Assembly: GCF_900099815.1 (NCBI RefSeq)
Contig: NZ_FNCW01000006.1
Location: forward strand, 124,001 to 188,000
Reading direction: 5' to 3'
DNA length: 64,000 bases
DNA from: Psychroflexus sediminis
Lineage (GTDB): Bacteria > Bacteroidota > Bacteroidia > Flavobacteriales > Flavobacteriaceae
Each line of letters opens with the position of its first letter. Within the stretch, counting starts at the first letter, position 1. This document shows positions 10,489 to 19,278 of the stretch, piece after piece. The notes beneath the pieces are model-generated. The model did not search any database and was not told the DNA's origin. It saw only the letters and a list, made by a program, of their open reading frames with translations. The translations under genes and the position numbers were made by a program.

Positions 10489-10504
10489 TAAACGAAAACG
10501 TTTA
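10489..10504. promoter_or_regulatory. Palindrome TAAACG-AAAA-CGTTTA, candidate operator
   Basis: A perfect 6-bp inverted repeat with a 4-nt spacer in the 195-bp divergent region between tamB and the acyl-CoA carboxylase gene, 55 nt before the carboxylase ATG. The arms are too short and there is no T-run, so a terminator is unlikely. It could bind a dimeric repressor. Purely a sequence observation. Confidence 0.3.
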
Positions 10505-10558
10505 AGGTTTATTAGATAGGTTTTGTATTTTAGCAACTCAACTTATAGAGCCTTATTC

Positions 10559-12187
10559 ATGGATATAAAATTCAATAAAAACGAAGATCACAATAAACTT
10601 TTAGTCTCTGACCTTAGAAGTAGATTTGCTAAAGTAAGCCTTGGCGGTGGAGAGAAAAAAATTGAAAAACACCACAGTAAAGGTAAAATGACGGCCAGAG
10701 AACGGATTGACTTCCTGCTTGACGACGCTAAGGATGCTATAGAAATTGGAGCTTTTGCCGGAGATGGAATGTATAAAGATCATGGCGGCTGCCCAGGTGG
10801 TGGCGTGGTTGTGAAAATTGGAAAAGTCTCCGGAAAAAAAGTCATCGTAGTAGCCAATGATGCTACTGTAAAAGCGGGAGCCTGGTTTCCTATTACGGGT
10901 AAGAAGAATCTGAGAGCTCAGGAAATCTCAATTGAAAACAGACTTCCTATTATTTATCTTGTCGACAGTGCTGGAGTTTATTTGCCGATGCAGGATGAAA
11001 TTTTTCCAGATAAAGAACATTTCGGTAGAATTTTCAGAAACAATGCGGTCATGAGTAGCATGGGAATCACTCAGATTTCTGCCATTATGGGCAGTTGTGT
11101 AGCTGGTGGAGCCTATTTACCAATTATGAGTGACGAAGCTATGATTGTAGATAAAACAGGAAGTATTTTTCTTGCAGGAAGCTATCTTGTAAAGGCTGCC
11201 ATCGGTGAAAATGTGGATAATGAAACCCTTGGCGGAGCCACTACCCACTGCGAAATAAGCGGTGTAACCGATTACAAAGCTGACGATGACAAAGATGCTT
11301 TAAGCAAAATCAAGGCTATTGTAGATAAAATTGGCGATTTTGATAAGGCTGGATTCAACCGTGTTAAACCAGTAAAACCAAAACTGGACCCCAAAGAAAT
11401 TTACGGCTTACTTCCGGCTAAGCGAAGTGACCAATACGATATGATGCCTATCATAGAGCGTCTCGTTGATGATTCGGAATTTGAAGAATACAAAAAAGGC
11501 TTTGGTCAAACCATTATTACAGGCTATGCCAGGATCGATGGCTGGGCTGTTGGTATTGTGGCTAACCAGCGTAAAATTGTTAAAACCAAAAAAGGTGAAA
11601 TGCAGTTTGGTGGCGTGATTTATAGCGACTCTGCCGATAAAGCCACCCGTTTTATCGCCAACTGTAATCAAAAGAAAATACCTCTGGTGTTTGTCCAGGA
11701 TGTCACTGGCTTTATGGTCGGCAGTAAAAGTGAACACGGAGGTATTATAAAAGATGGCGCCAAGATGGTGAATGCTGTGAGTAACTCTGTTGTTCCAAAA
11801 TTCACCGTAATTATAGGTAACTCATATGGTGCCGGTAATTATGCCATGTGTGGAAAAGCCTATGATCCAAGATTGATTTTTGCCTGGCCTAGTGCAGAGC
11901 TGGCCGTGATGAGTGGAAATTCTGCTGCAAAAGTTTTACTCTCGATAGAAACGTCGAGATTGAAAGCCCAGGGCGAGAAAATTACGGAAGAGAAAGAAAA
12001 AGAACTTTACGATAAAATTAAAAACAATTATGACGAGCAGACCAGTCCTTACTTTGCAGCAGCAAGACTATGGACAGATGCGGTTATAGAACCATTGGAT
12101 ACCAGAAAATGGATCTCTAGTGGGATTGAGGTTGCCAACCACGCTCCTATCACCAAAGATTTTAATCTTGGTGTAATACAGACTTAA
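10559..12187 (+). CDS. Acyl-CoA carboxylase carboxyltransferase (beta) subunit, methylcrotonoyl-CoA type
   Basis: Moves the carboxyl group from biotin to an acyl-CoA. The ATG at 10559 gives 542 aa, the usual length; a TTG 36 bases upstream could extend it but adds nothing family-like. Two crotonase-fold halves are visible: the N-half with KMTARERIDFLLD, VDSAGVYLPMQDEIFPD and MGSCVAGGAYLP, and the C-half with FVQDVTGFMVG and GNSYGAGNYAMCGKAYDP. The segment DKEHFGRIFRNNAVMSS and LGGATTHCEISGV fit methylcrotonoyl-CoA carboxylase (leucine breakdown) better than propionyl-CoA carboxylase, though this is inference. No biotin carboxylase or biotin carrier subunit is encoded nearby, so its partner must be elsewhere. 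It ends at a strong hairpin shared with the convergent M16 protease gene. Confidence 0.88.
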   Translation: MDIKFNKNEDHNKLLVSDLRSRFAKVSLGGGEKKIEKHHSKGKMTARERIDFLLDDAKDAIEIGAFAGDGMYKDHGGCPGGGVVVKIGKVSGKKVIVVANDATVKAGAWFPITGKKNLRAQEISIENRLPIIYLVDSAGVYLPMQDEIFPDKEHFGRIFRNNAVMSSMGITQISAIMGSCVAGGAYLPIMSDEAMIVDKTGSIFLAGSYLVKAAIGENVDNETLGGATTHCEISGVTDYKADDDKDALSKIKAIVDKIGDFDKAGFNRVKPVKPKLDPKEIYGLLPAKRSDQYDMMPIIERLVDDSEFEEYKKGFGQTIITGYARIDGWAVGIVANQRKIVKTKKGEMQFGGVIYSDSADKATRFIANCNQKKIPLVFVQDVTGFMVGSKSEHGGIIKDGAKMVNAVSNSVVPKFTVIIGNSYGAGNYAMCGKAYDPRLIFAWPSAELAVMSGNSAAKVLLSIETSRLKAQGEKITEEKEKELYDKIKNNYDEQTSPYFAAARLWTDAVIEPLDTRKWISSGIEVANHAPITKDFNLGVIQT

Positions 12188-12208
12188 AGTCCTTTTTTAT
12201 CCAAAGCA

Positions 12209-12241
12209 AAAAGCCTGCAAATTTAAAGTTTGCAGGCTTTT
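12209..12241. terminator. Bidirectional intrinsic terminator
   Basis: A perfect 13-bp stem, AAAAGCCTGCAAA at 12209-12221 paired with TTTGCAGGCTTTT at 12229-12241, around a 7-nt loop. It lies between the convergent carboxylase gene and M16 protease gene, and each arm supplies A/T runs, so it can serve both. Confidence 0.85.
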
Positions 12242-12269
12242 ATATTTAAAATACTAACTAAGTTTTAGA

Positions 12270-15080
12270 CTATTCTTCAGGCATTAACATCCCGATAATT
12301 TTGTCTTCAGAAAGGTATTTCTTGGCTACATTTTGAATATCTGCAGCGGTTAAGCCTTCAATTTTAGTATCGTACTCAATAATTTCGTCCAAAGATGAAT
12401 CATAGGTATAAGCTCTTGTAAACTGCTGTAACCAAAATCTGTTTTCTTTTAATTTTTCCTTAAACTCTAGTTTTTCAGCTTCTTTAAACTTGTTCAAGTC
12501 TTCAGCATCCGGGCCGTTTTCGATTATCTTGTTCAACTCTACCAAAGCAGACTCAGTGAGTTTTTCTGCATTTTCCGGACCACAAGGAAAGCTGATACTG
12601 AAGTTGTAACTTCCGTAAGGAATGTTACTGATGCTACCGTTTGCTCCTGCTCCATATACTCCACTCTCGCCTTCTCTGAGTTCTTCAATCAGATTGATAG
12701 TTAGGACTTCACCAACAGCGTTCATCGCTAAAGCTTCTTTGGGGCTATAGTCTGCTTCTCCGTAAAATAAAATAGTGACCTGACTTTTCGGATCTTTACC
12801 TTTTTTCACCACTTTCTTGTGATCTCCAGCCAGCATTCTATATCCTAAATCTTTTGCCTCCTCAGATTGTTCACTTCCAGGCAATGCTGCGATGTATTTT
12901 TCTACGTGGGATTTAAATTCTTCCTCATCGATGTTACCAACAAAGTAAAAATGAAAATCGCCTGCATTTTCAAATCGCTGTTTATAGATTTCATAAGCCG
13001 TCTTATAGCTTGTTTGCTCCCAGGCTACAGAATCTGGTAAAATGCCATTGAATCGAGGATTATCTTTACTTAAAAATGTAAAAAACTGCTCTTGGAAATA
13101 GAAATTTGGCATAGATGTCAAGTTAGACATAAAGGCATTTTGCTTGGTTTTATAACTTTCAAAAGCCTCTTCATCATAATTTAAATCTGTAAAATACGCC
13201 TGTACCATTTGCATTAAGTATTCCAAGTCTTTTGGGGTTGCGCTACCTCTCATTCCTTCGGTTGTAGCTCCAACATACGGATTAACACTTGCCGTTTTTC
13301 CACTCATGAACTTGCTTATGTCATTTTTGTCCATCCCAGAAAATCCAGCTTCAGTAAGACCACCCATTGCCCATTGTACTTTTTTATAAGTTTCATCATC
13401 AACTAAATTTGAACCTCCAAAACTAATGGCCTCAAATAAAACCTGATCGTTTTTAAAATCTGTTTTCTTATAAGTCACTTTAGCTCCATTGGATAAAGTC
13501 AAGGTATGAGCATCTGTTTTTTCATTAGTCTCAGTACCCGTAATTTTACCTTTAGGCAACGTTTTCCTAATAAGACTTTCAGCAACAGCTTTATCTTCAT
13601 AAGGTGTCAAGTCCTGAGATTTAACATCAATGATACTTAAGACCTCTTCTTTGGATGGCTTTTCAAGACCTTCTTTTTCGGGACCTGTTAATATAACAAC
13701 ACGATTGTCTTCTTTGATGTAATCATCGATTTGAGCATTTATATCGCCAATAGCAATTTTTGGCAACAGCTTTTTTGTTGTTTCAAAATCCCACTCAATA
13801 TCAGTCATTATGCTTCCACGTAAAAATTGACTCTGAAGCTGTTGAACGTATCTGGCAGACTCTGTTTTATCTCTTTCCTTGTATTGTCTTTCCATTCTAG
13901 TCAGCATCTCTGTCTTGGCTCTTTCAAGTTCAGCTTCAGTAAATCCATGAAGCTTAACACGCTGATTTTCTTCGACTAAAACTTTTAAAGCATCCAGCTG
14001 CTTGCCTTCACCCACCATAGCGGTTGATTGATAAGCTTTTTTATCTCTCGACCATGTACCCCCATAATAAGAAAAACCATAATTGAAAGGTGGATTATTA
14101 CTATTTCTGATTTCGTCCAAACGATTATTAATCATTGTTGAAAACAAAGAAATTTCCAACTGTTTTTTATAATCCCCTATCGTTTTACTTGGCTCTGATT
14201 CCTTGTAATCTTTATAATAAACCTCAACTTGAGAAAAAGGTGCTTCTTCGTCTGATTCTATAGCTACAAAGGTTTCTTCATGATTTGGTACGCCGTAAGT
14301 TGTTCTAGGCTTAGGATTTTTTGGATTCTTATATTTAGAAAAATGTTCTTTAATCATTCCTTCAATTTGTACAACATCAATATCTCCTACTGCTATCACA
14401 CTCATTAAATCTGGTCTGTACCAATCTTCGTAAAATTGGATGAGTTCAGCGTGATCAAAATTCTCAAGAACTTCTTTCTTGCCGATTGGTAAACGTTCAG
14501 CGTATCTCGAATCATACATCAATTTATCGATATAGTTGGCCATCATTCGTTTGTTAGCTCCCAAGCCAAGCCTGTATTCTTCCAAAACAACACCTCTTTC
14601 TTTATCTATCTCCTCCGGGCTAAGCGTGGCATTAAAGGCCCAGTCTTCTAATATTTCAAAGCCCTTTTTCAGTTTTTCATCATCATCTGATGGTATAGGC
14701 AAGAAATAAACCGTTTCATCGAAACTGGTGTAAGCATTAAGATGCTGACCAAACTTCACTCCTATACTTTGCAGATAATCTACAAGCTCATTTTTAGGAA
14801 ATCTTTCTGTGCCATTGAAACACATGTGCTCCATAAAATGCGCTAAGCCACGTTGTTTTTCGGTTTCCAAAACAGAGCCAGCATTAATGACTAATCGCAA
14901 ATCGACTTTATCATCTGGTTTATCGTTTTGCTTAATGTAATAGGTTAAACCATTTTCCAGTTTACCTTTTACAACATCAGAATCCATTGGGATAGGATCT
15001 GAGTAATTTACCTCTTGCGCTGAAAGTACAAAGGTAGCTGTCATCAGGAGCAGCGTCAGTGATTTTTTTAAAAAATTCAT
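12270..15080 (-). CDS. M16 (pitrilysin/insulinase) zinc protease, exported, 936 aa
   Basis: Starts with a signal peptide (MNFLKKSLTLLLMTATFVLSAQ). The inverted zinc motif HFMEH is at residues 81-85 (His81, Glu84 catalytic, His85) with the third ligand Glu near 161 in ERGVVLEEYR. The chain then has the four-domain layout of the two-module M16 family: an active N-half, a linker around residues 480-520, and a C-half without the zinc motif but with the R/Y-type substrate region (IEELREGESGVYG about residues 805-820). Members degrade oligopeptides in the periplasm or at the surface. Single gene with a consensus promoter at 15103-15132. It fits a peptide-scavenging set with the M14 and M20 enzymes in this window. 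Confidence 0.93.
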   Translation of the reverse strand: MNFLKKSLTLLLMTATFVLSAQEVNYSDPIPMDSDVVKGKLENGLTYYIKQNDKPDDKVDLRLVINAGSVLETEKQRGLAHFMEHMCFNGTERFPKNELVDYLQSIGVKFGQHLNAYTSFDETVYFLPIPSDDDEKLKKGFEILEDWAFNATLSPEEIDKERGVVLEEYRLGLGANKRMMANYIDKLMYDSRYAERLPIGKKEVLENFDHAELIQFYEDWYRPDLMSVIAVGDIDVVQIEGMIKEHFSKYKNPKNPKPRTTYGVPNHEETFVAIESDEEAPFSQVEVYYKDYKESEPSKTIGDYKKQLEISLFSTMINNRLDEIRNSNNPPFNYGFSYYGGTWSRDKKAYQSTAMVGEGKQLDALKVLVEENQRVKLHGFTEAELERAKTEMLTRMERQYKERDKTESARYVQQLQSQFLRGSIMTDIEWDFETTKKLLPKIAIGDINAQIDDYIKEDNRVVILTGPEKEGLEKPSKEEVLSIIDVKSQDLTPYEDKAVAESLIRKTLPKGKITGTETNEKTDAHTLTLSNGAKVTYKKTDFKNDQVLFEAISFGGSNLVDDETYKKVQWAMGGLTEAGFSGMDKNDISKFMSGKTASVNPYVGATTEGMRGSATPKDLEYLMQMVQAYFTDLNYDEEAFESYKTKQNAFMSNLTSMPNFYFQEQFFTFLSKDNPRFNGILPDSVAWEQTSYKTAYEIYKQRFENAGDFHFYFVGNIDEEEFKSHVEKYIAALPGSEQSEEAKDLGYRMLAGDHKKVVKKGKDPKSQVTILFYGEADYSPKEALAMNAVGEVLTINLIEELREGESGVYGAGANGSISNIPYGSYNFSISFPCGPENAEKLTESALVELNKIIENGPDAEDLNKFKEAEKLEFKEKLKENRFWLQQFTRAYTYDSSLDEIIEYDTKIEGLTAADIQNVAKKYLSEDKIIGMLMPEE

Positions 15081-15102
15081 AATATTGGGTTTAGTTATAT
15101 CT

Positions 15103-15132
15103 CAAAAATAGACTTTAAAAACTAAAATTCAA
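15103..15132 (-). promoter_or_regulatory. Consensus Bacteroidetes promoter for the M16 protease gene
   Basis: On the minus strand TTG (15130-15132) is followed by exactly 19 nt and TATTTTTG (15103-15110), a perfect TAnnTTTG. The box ends 22 nt before the ATG. The best promoter match in the window. Confidence 0.65.
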
Positions 15133-15187
15133 CGAAATAATTAGTTTTCCAATGTTAAATTTTGGATTCTTTCAATCGAAGCATTTA

Positions 15188-15218
15188 TTGTTTTATCATT
15201 CTGGTTTGATTTACTTTG
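15188..15218 (+). promoter_or_regulatory. Promoter for the RluA-family gene
   Basis: TTG at 15188-15190, 20-nt spacer, TTACTTTG at 15211-15218 (seven of eight to TAnnTTTG), then 21 nt to the ATG at 15240. Confidence 0.5.
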
Positions 15219-15239
15219 TGCATCTAAAATTCTTAGCCT

Positions 15240-15929
15240 ATGCGCTCAACCCCAAATAACCTTCAAATTATTTTTGAAGATAATCACCTCATCGTCATCA
15301 ATAAGCGATCCGGTGATATTGTTCAGGGAGATAAAACCGGGGATTTACCTTTGAGTGAAGTTGTAAAACTTTATCTGAAGGATAAATACAATAAACCTGG
15401 TGAGGCTTACCTGGGTGTTGTTCACAGACTGGACAGGCCTACCAGTGGTATCATCGTTTTTGCAAAAACCTCCAAAGCATTATCCCGTTTAAATAAAGCT
15501 TTTGCCAATAGAGAAACTCATAAATTGTATTGGGCTGTAGTCAAAAACAAACCCAGGCAGGATTCGGCCAGACTTGTACACTACCTCAAGCGAAATCCAA
15601 AGCAAAACAAATCCTATGCACATATCAAGCCTGTACCAGAGTCTAAAGAAGCCGTACTTTCTTATCAGCTTAAAAAATCCTTGAATAATTATCATCTTCT
15701 GGAAGTAGCTTTAGAAACGGGAAGACATCATCAAATTAGAAGTCAGTTGTCTGCTATTGGCTCACCGATAAAGGGCGATCTCAAATATGGTTTTGACAGA
15801 AGTAATAAAGATGGAAGCATTCACCTTCACGCCAGAAAACTGTCGATAACCCATCCAGTGCGTAAAGAAAATATCACTTTTGAAGCAGCTCCACCGGAAG
15901 AGGTCATCTGGAACACCTGCATCTCATGA
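15240..15929 (+). CDS. RluA-family rRNA/tRNA pseudouridine synthase
   Basis: Isomerises uridine to pseudouridine in structured RNA. The catalytic loop HRLDRPTSGIIVFAKT is clear, with the catalytic Asp at about residue 65. Other family blocks are YWAVVKNKP (about 98-106), HLLEVALETGRHHQIRSQL (about 143-161) and GSPIKGDLKYG. At 229 aa it is a short member without the N-terminal S4 RNA-binding domain, like RluA itself or the TruC/RluC-like minimal enzymes. The exact target uridine cannot be read from sequence. It is followed 39 bp later by ddl. Confidence 0.92.
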   Translation: MRSTPNNLQIIFEDNHLIVINKRSGDIVQGDKTGDLPLSEVVKLYLKDKYNKPGEAYLGVVHRLDRPTSGIIVFAKTSKALSRLNKAFANRETHKLYWAVVKNKPRQDSARLVHYLKRNPKQNKSYAHIKPVPESKEAVLSYQLKKSLNNYHLLEVALETGRHHQIRSQLSAIGSPIKGDLKYGFDRSNKDGSIHLHARKLSITHPVRKENITFEAAPPEEVIWNTCIS

Positions 15930-15945
15930 TTCAAAACTGAAAACT

Positions 15946-15953
15946 TATATTTG
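15946..15953 (+). promoter_or_regulatory. -7 box for ddl
   Basis: TATATTTG, a perfect TAnnTTTG, ends 15 nt before the ddl ATG at 15969. No TTG at the proper upstream distance, so the match is one-sided. Confidence 0.4.
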
Positions 15954-15968
15954 AACAAAATTATAACT

Positions 15969-16958
15969 ATGAATAAAACTATAGCCGTAGCCATGGGCGG
16001 TTATTCCAGCGAAGCAGCTATTTCTCTAAAAAGCGGAGAGGTTGTTTATAAACACTTGTCTGCTAATTCTAATTTCGAGGTTTACAGAGCTCATATTTTA
16101 AAAGATAACTGGTTTATAAAAACAGATTCAGGTCAGGAATTTTCCATAGATAAATCTAATTTTTCGGTAGATATTGAAGGTCAAAGGGTTTATTTCGACT
16201 GCGTGTTCAACACGATTCATGGTACTCCAGGTGAAGATGGATTATTTCAGGGTTATTTACAAACTTTACAAATCCCTCAAACAGCCTGCGATTATTATCA
16301 GGCTGCGCTTACATTCAATAAAAGGGATTGTATCTCTGTACTCAAAGCTTACGGTATAAAAACCGCTAAAAATATTTACGTCAATAAAGGGGATGACATA
16401 GATCCTCAAGCCATTGTTGATCATGTTGGATTACCTTGCTTTGTAAAGGCAAACAGAGCGGGAAGTAGTTATGGGATTTCAAAAGTAAAGCGTGTAGAAG
16501 ACATCTTATCAGCTTTGGAACATTCCTTTAAGGAAGATGAAGAAGTGATTATAGAGTCTTTTTTGGACGGCAGAGAAGTGAGTGTGGGTGTCATCAATAT
16601 TGGTAATGAAACTCAGGCCTTACCTGTAACTGAAATCATTTCTGAAAATGAATTCTTTGACTTCGAAGCCAAATACATGGGTAAATCGAAGGAAATCACA
16701 CCAGCTAATTTGACCAAAGCACAAACCGAAGAAGTACAAAATCTGGCCGTTAAAATATTTAAATTACTGAAATTGAAAGGTTTAACCAGGTCCGAATTCA
16801 TTTTTCATAACAATCAGCCTCACTTTTTGGAATGTAATGCCTGTCCAGGTTTAACTGAAGCCAGTATTTTACCCCAGCAAGCCAAAGCTGCAGGAATTTC
16901 GCTTCAGGAGTTGTTTACAAATGCGGTTGAAGTCGCTTTCAAAAACTTTGAAAGCTAA
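15969..16958 (+). CDS. ddl: D-alanine--D-alanine ligase
   Basis: ATP-grasp ligase that makes D-Ala-D-Ala for peptidoglycan precursors. I start it at the ATG at 15969 (329 aa, MNKTIAVAMGGYSSEAAISL); a TTG 18 bases earlier overlaps the -7 promoter box. Visible: the N-terminal GGYSSEAAISL substrate loop, the ATP-grasp centre (PCFVKANRAGSSYGISKV; VIIESFLDGREVSVGV), the flexible loop around FDFEAKYMGKSKEITPA, and the metal/phosphate site LECNACPGLTEASILPQQAKAAG. In E. coli Ddl the last block is EVNTSPGMT; here Asn in the ECNACPG variant is kept. Downstream coaD has its own promoter inside the ddl end. Confidence 0.95.
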   Translation: MNKTIAVAMGGYSSEAAISLKSGEVVYKHLSANSNFEVYRAHILKDNWFIKTDSGQEFSIDKSNFSVDIEGQRVYFDCVFNTIHGTPGEDGLFQGYLQTLQIPQTACDYYQAALTFNKRDCISVLKAYGIKTAKNIYVNKGDDIDPQAIVDHVGLPCFVKANRAGSSYGISKVKRVEDILSALEHSFKEDEEVIIESFLDGREVSVGVINIGNETQALPVTEIISENEFFDFEAKYMGKSKEITPANLTKAQTEEVQNLAVKIFKLLKLKGLTRSEFIFHNNQPHFLECNACPGLTEASILPQQAKAAGISLQELFTNAVEVAFKNFES

Positions 16959-16978
16959 TTGAGTTTTAAGTATCTTAG
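16948..16978 (+). promoter_or_regulatory. Promoter for coaD
   Basis: TTG at 16948-16950, 20-nt spacer, TATCTTAG at 16971-16978 (seven of eight). The -33 element lies inside the last codons of ddl; the -7 box ends 16 nt before the coaD ATG. Confidence 0.45.
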
Positions 16979-16994
16979 AACAAATTTTTAAGTT

Positions 16995-17459
16995 ATGAGA
17001 AGAGCTGTTTTTCCTGGATCTTTCGATCCTATAACTCTAGGACATTACGATATCATTATGAGAGGGCTTACCCTTTTCGATGAGATCATTTTGGCCATTG
17101 GAGTCAATTCAGAAAAGAAATACATGTTCACTTTAGAAGAAAGAAAATCTTTTTTGGAAAAAACCTTCAAAGAGGAACCCAAGATAAAAGTGGATACGTA
17201 CCAGGGCCTGACTGTTAACTACTGCCTAAAAGAAAATGCCGATTTCATTTTAAGGGGCCTGAGAAATCCTGCCGATTTTGAATTTGAAAAAGCTATTGCA
17301 CATACCAATAGAAAACTGGAAAAAATAGAAACCGTCTTTTTACTTACTTCGAGTGGAAAAAGTTATATTTCCTCCTCTATTGTAAGAGATGTGATACGGC
17401 ATCATGGTGATTACTCCTCTTTGGTTCCTGATGCCGTAGTCGTAAAACATAAGCCATGA
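16995..17459 (+). CDS. coaD: Phosphopantetheine adenylyltransferase (CoaD)
   Basis: Adenylates 4'-phosphopantetheine to dephospho-CoA, the penultimate CoA step. The 154 aa are the normal length. Signatures: FPGSFDPITLGHYDII at the N-terminus with the nucleotidyltransferase T/HxGH motif (TLGH, residues 14-17), RGLRNPADFEFEKAIAHTNRKL (about 90-112), and the second nucleotide motif YISSSIVRDVIRHHGD near the C-terminus. Its stop overlaps the start of the DsrE-like gene by 4 bp (ATGA), so the two are co-translated. Confidence 0.97.
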   Translation: MRRAVFPGSFDPITLGHYDIIMRGLTLFDEIILAIGVNSEKKYMFTLEERKSFLEKTFKEEPKIKVDTYQGLTVNYCLKENADFILRGLRNPADFEFEKAIAHTNRKLEKIETVFLLTSSGKSYISSSIVRDVIRHHGDYSSLVPDAVVVKHKP

Positions 17460-17989
17460 AAAAAATACTATTAATCTTCGCTTTATTCATATTTGTTTCT
17501 GGATTTTCTCAAACCAAAGCAACACTTGCTTCTTATGGGCCTGTTTATAAGATTGGAAATACTGATTTTAAAATTGATTTAAATCAGGAATTTAAGGCGG
17601 TTTTTGATGTGGCCAGCGGTTCGGAATTTAAGGACAAACCCAATCAAAAATTTGTAACTGTAGCCCGTTATTTAAGGCTTCATCAAGCTCCTGAACTAAA
17701 AAACAATTCAGTGAAAGCGGCCCTGGTGGTTCATGGTTCTGCTATATTTGATTTACTCAATCATGAAGCATATGCACTTCATCATAATGAGAAAAATCTC
17801 AGGAATCCCAATTATGAATTGTTAAGTATCCTTTCTGAATATGATGTAGACCTCATTTTATGCGGCCAGACGTCCAGACACAGGTCCATAGACAGGAGTA
17901 AACTGCATCCCGATATCAAGATTGCCCTTTCGGCTATGACCACTCTAATCCATTTTCAAAAGAAAGGGTACACCATTCTGAATTTTTAA
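17456..17989 (+). CDS. DsrE/DsrF-like exported protein
   Basis: 177 aa with a signal peptide (MKKILLIFALFIFVSGFSQ). The mature part has a DsrE-type alpha/beta pattern: VKAALVVHGSAIFDLL (about 86-101), then a small domain ending LSEYDVDLILCGQTSRHRSID, which keeps a single Cys where DsrE/DsrF sulfur-relay proteins carry theirs, and IALSAMTTLIHFQKKGY. Unlike cytoplasmic DsrEFH it is exported, so a sulfurtransfer role in tRNA thiolation is unlikely; the function of exported DsrE-like proteins in Bacteroidetes is unknown to me. Overlaps coaD by 4 bp; the M20 amidohydrolase follows after 11 bp, so these form one operon. Confidence 0.75.
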   Translation: MKKILLIFALFIFVSGFSQTKATLASYGPVYKIGNTDFKIDLNQEFKAVFDVASGSEFKDKPNQKFVTVARYLRLHQAPELKNNSVKAALVVHGSAIFDLLNHEAYALHHNEKNLRNPNYELLSILSEYDVDLILCGQTSRHRSIDRSKLHPDIKIALSAMTTLIHFQKKGYTILNF

Positions 17990-18000
17990 AAATACAAACT

Positions 18001-19278
18001 ATGAAAATACTATTTACAAGCTTAGGTCTTTTATGTTTCATGAATCTGTTCTCACAAATGGATGCTCAGCTCTTAAAAGATATAGAGTCTATCGAAGAGA
18101 AAGTCATTGACTGGAGACAGCATTTCCATCAAAATCCTGAACTCTCCAACCGTGAATTTAAAACTTCAGAAAAAATTGCAGAGCATCTCAGAAGCCTGGG
18201 ACTGGAGGTAGAAACAGGAGTGGCTCATACCGGCGTTGTAGGTATTTTAAAAGGAAAGGAAACGGGAAAGGTGGTAGCCCTGAGGGCTGATATAGATGCT
18301 TTACCGGTCACAGAACGCAACGATTTGCCTTTTAAAAGCAAAGTGGTTACAGAATTTTTGGGCACAAAAACCGGGGTAATGCATGCCTGTGGTCACGACA
18401 CCCACACTGCTATTTTGATGGGTGTCGCAGAAGTTCTATCCGAAAATAAAGACTTGCTTAATGGTACCGTGAAATTTATTTTTCAGCCCGCTGAAGAAGG
18501 GCCACCCCCTGGTGAAAAAGGCGGTGCCAGCTTAATGATATCAGAAGGTGTTCTGGAAAATCCGGAGGTAGATGCGATTTTTGGTCTGCACATCAATTCG
18601 TCGACGCCTGTAGGGACCATCCGATATAAGCCGGGAGGAACCATGGCTGCTGTAGAGCGTTTTGTGATCAACGTCAAAGGAAAAGGAACGCATGGTTCGG
18701 CTCCGTGGACCGGCGTGGACCCGATTCTTATTTCTGCAAAAATCATCGATGGATTACAAACGATTATAAGCCGGGAAGCCAAACTCGTGGATGAACCTGC
18801 CGTCATTACCGTAGGAAAGATAACCGCTGGAACCCGCTTTAATATCATTCCAGAATCTTCAGAAATGATTGGCACCGTCAGAACTTTGGATCCGGAGATG
18901 AGAACAATGGTTATCAAACGCATGAACGAAATGGTTCCTGCTATTGCCAAGGCTTATGGAGGAGATGCAGAAATTTCATTTCAAAACAATACAGCTATCA
19001 CTTACAATGACTTAGAACTTACGGCAGAAATGCTGCCAACGCTTCAAAATATAGCAGGAGCAGAACATGTTGAACTCGTGAAAGCAACTACTGGCGGTGA
19101 AGATTTTTCATTTTTTCAGGAAAAAGTACCCGGATTTTATTTTTTCTTAGGTGGTATGACTCCGGGAAACACAACCCCATATCCTCACCATACTCCAGAT
19201 TTTATGATCGACGATGAAGGCATGCTGCTGGGTGTGAAAAGCCTGTCTCAACTGGCTATTGATTATTTAAATAAATAG
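18001..19278 (+). CDS. M20 family amidohydrolase / N-acyl amino acid hydrolase (exported)
   Basis: 425 aa starting with a signal peptide (MKILFTSLGLLCFMNLFSQ). Zinc and catalytic blocks of the M20D (hippurate hydrolase / IAA-amino-acid hydrolase) group are visible: ALRADIDALPVTE (94-105), HACGHDTHTAILMG with Cys130 and His132, FQPAEEGPPPGEKGG with Glu165/Glu166, FGLHINSSTPVG, the dimerisation lid (MAAVERFVINVKGKGTHGSAPW), and TTGGEDFSFF near the C-terminus. It hydrolyses amide bonds of N-acyl amino acids or small peptides, here outside the cytoplasm. Specific substrate unknown. Last gene of the coaD unit. Confidence 0.92.
   Translation: MKILFTSLGLLCFMNLFSQMDAQLLKDIESIEEKVIDWRQHFHQNPELSNREFKTSEKIAEHLRSLGLEVETGVAHTGVVGILKGKETGKVVALRADIDALPVTERNDLPFKSKVVTEFLGTKTGVMHACGHDTHTAILMGVAEVLSENKDLLNGTVKFIFQPAEEGPPPGEKGGASLMISEGVLENPEVDAIFGLHINSSTPVGTIRYKPGGTMAAVERFVINVKGKGTHGSAPWTGVDPILISAKIIDGLQTIISREAKLVDEPAVITVGKITAGTRFNIIPESSEMIGTVRTLDPEMRTMVIKRMNEMVPAIAKAYGGDAEISFQNNTAITYNDLELTAEMLPTLQNIAGAEHVELVKATTGGEDFSFFQEKVPGFYFFLGGMTPGNTTPYPHHTPDFMIDDEGMLLGVKSLSQLAIDYLNK

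Noticed and set aside
18483-18950. 155-codon open frame on the minus strand
   Set aside because: Lies wholly inside the well-supported M20 gene and encodes no recognisable protein; a shadow frame.
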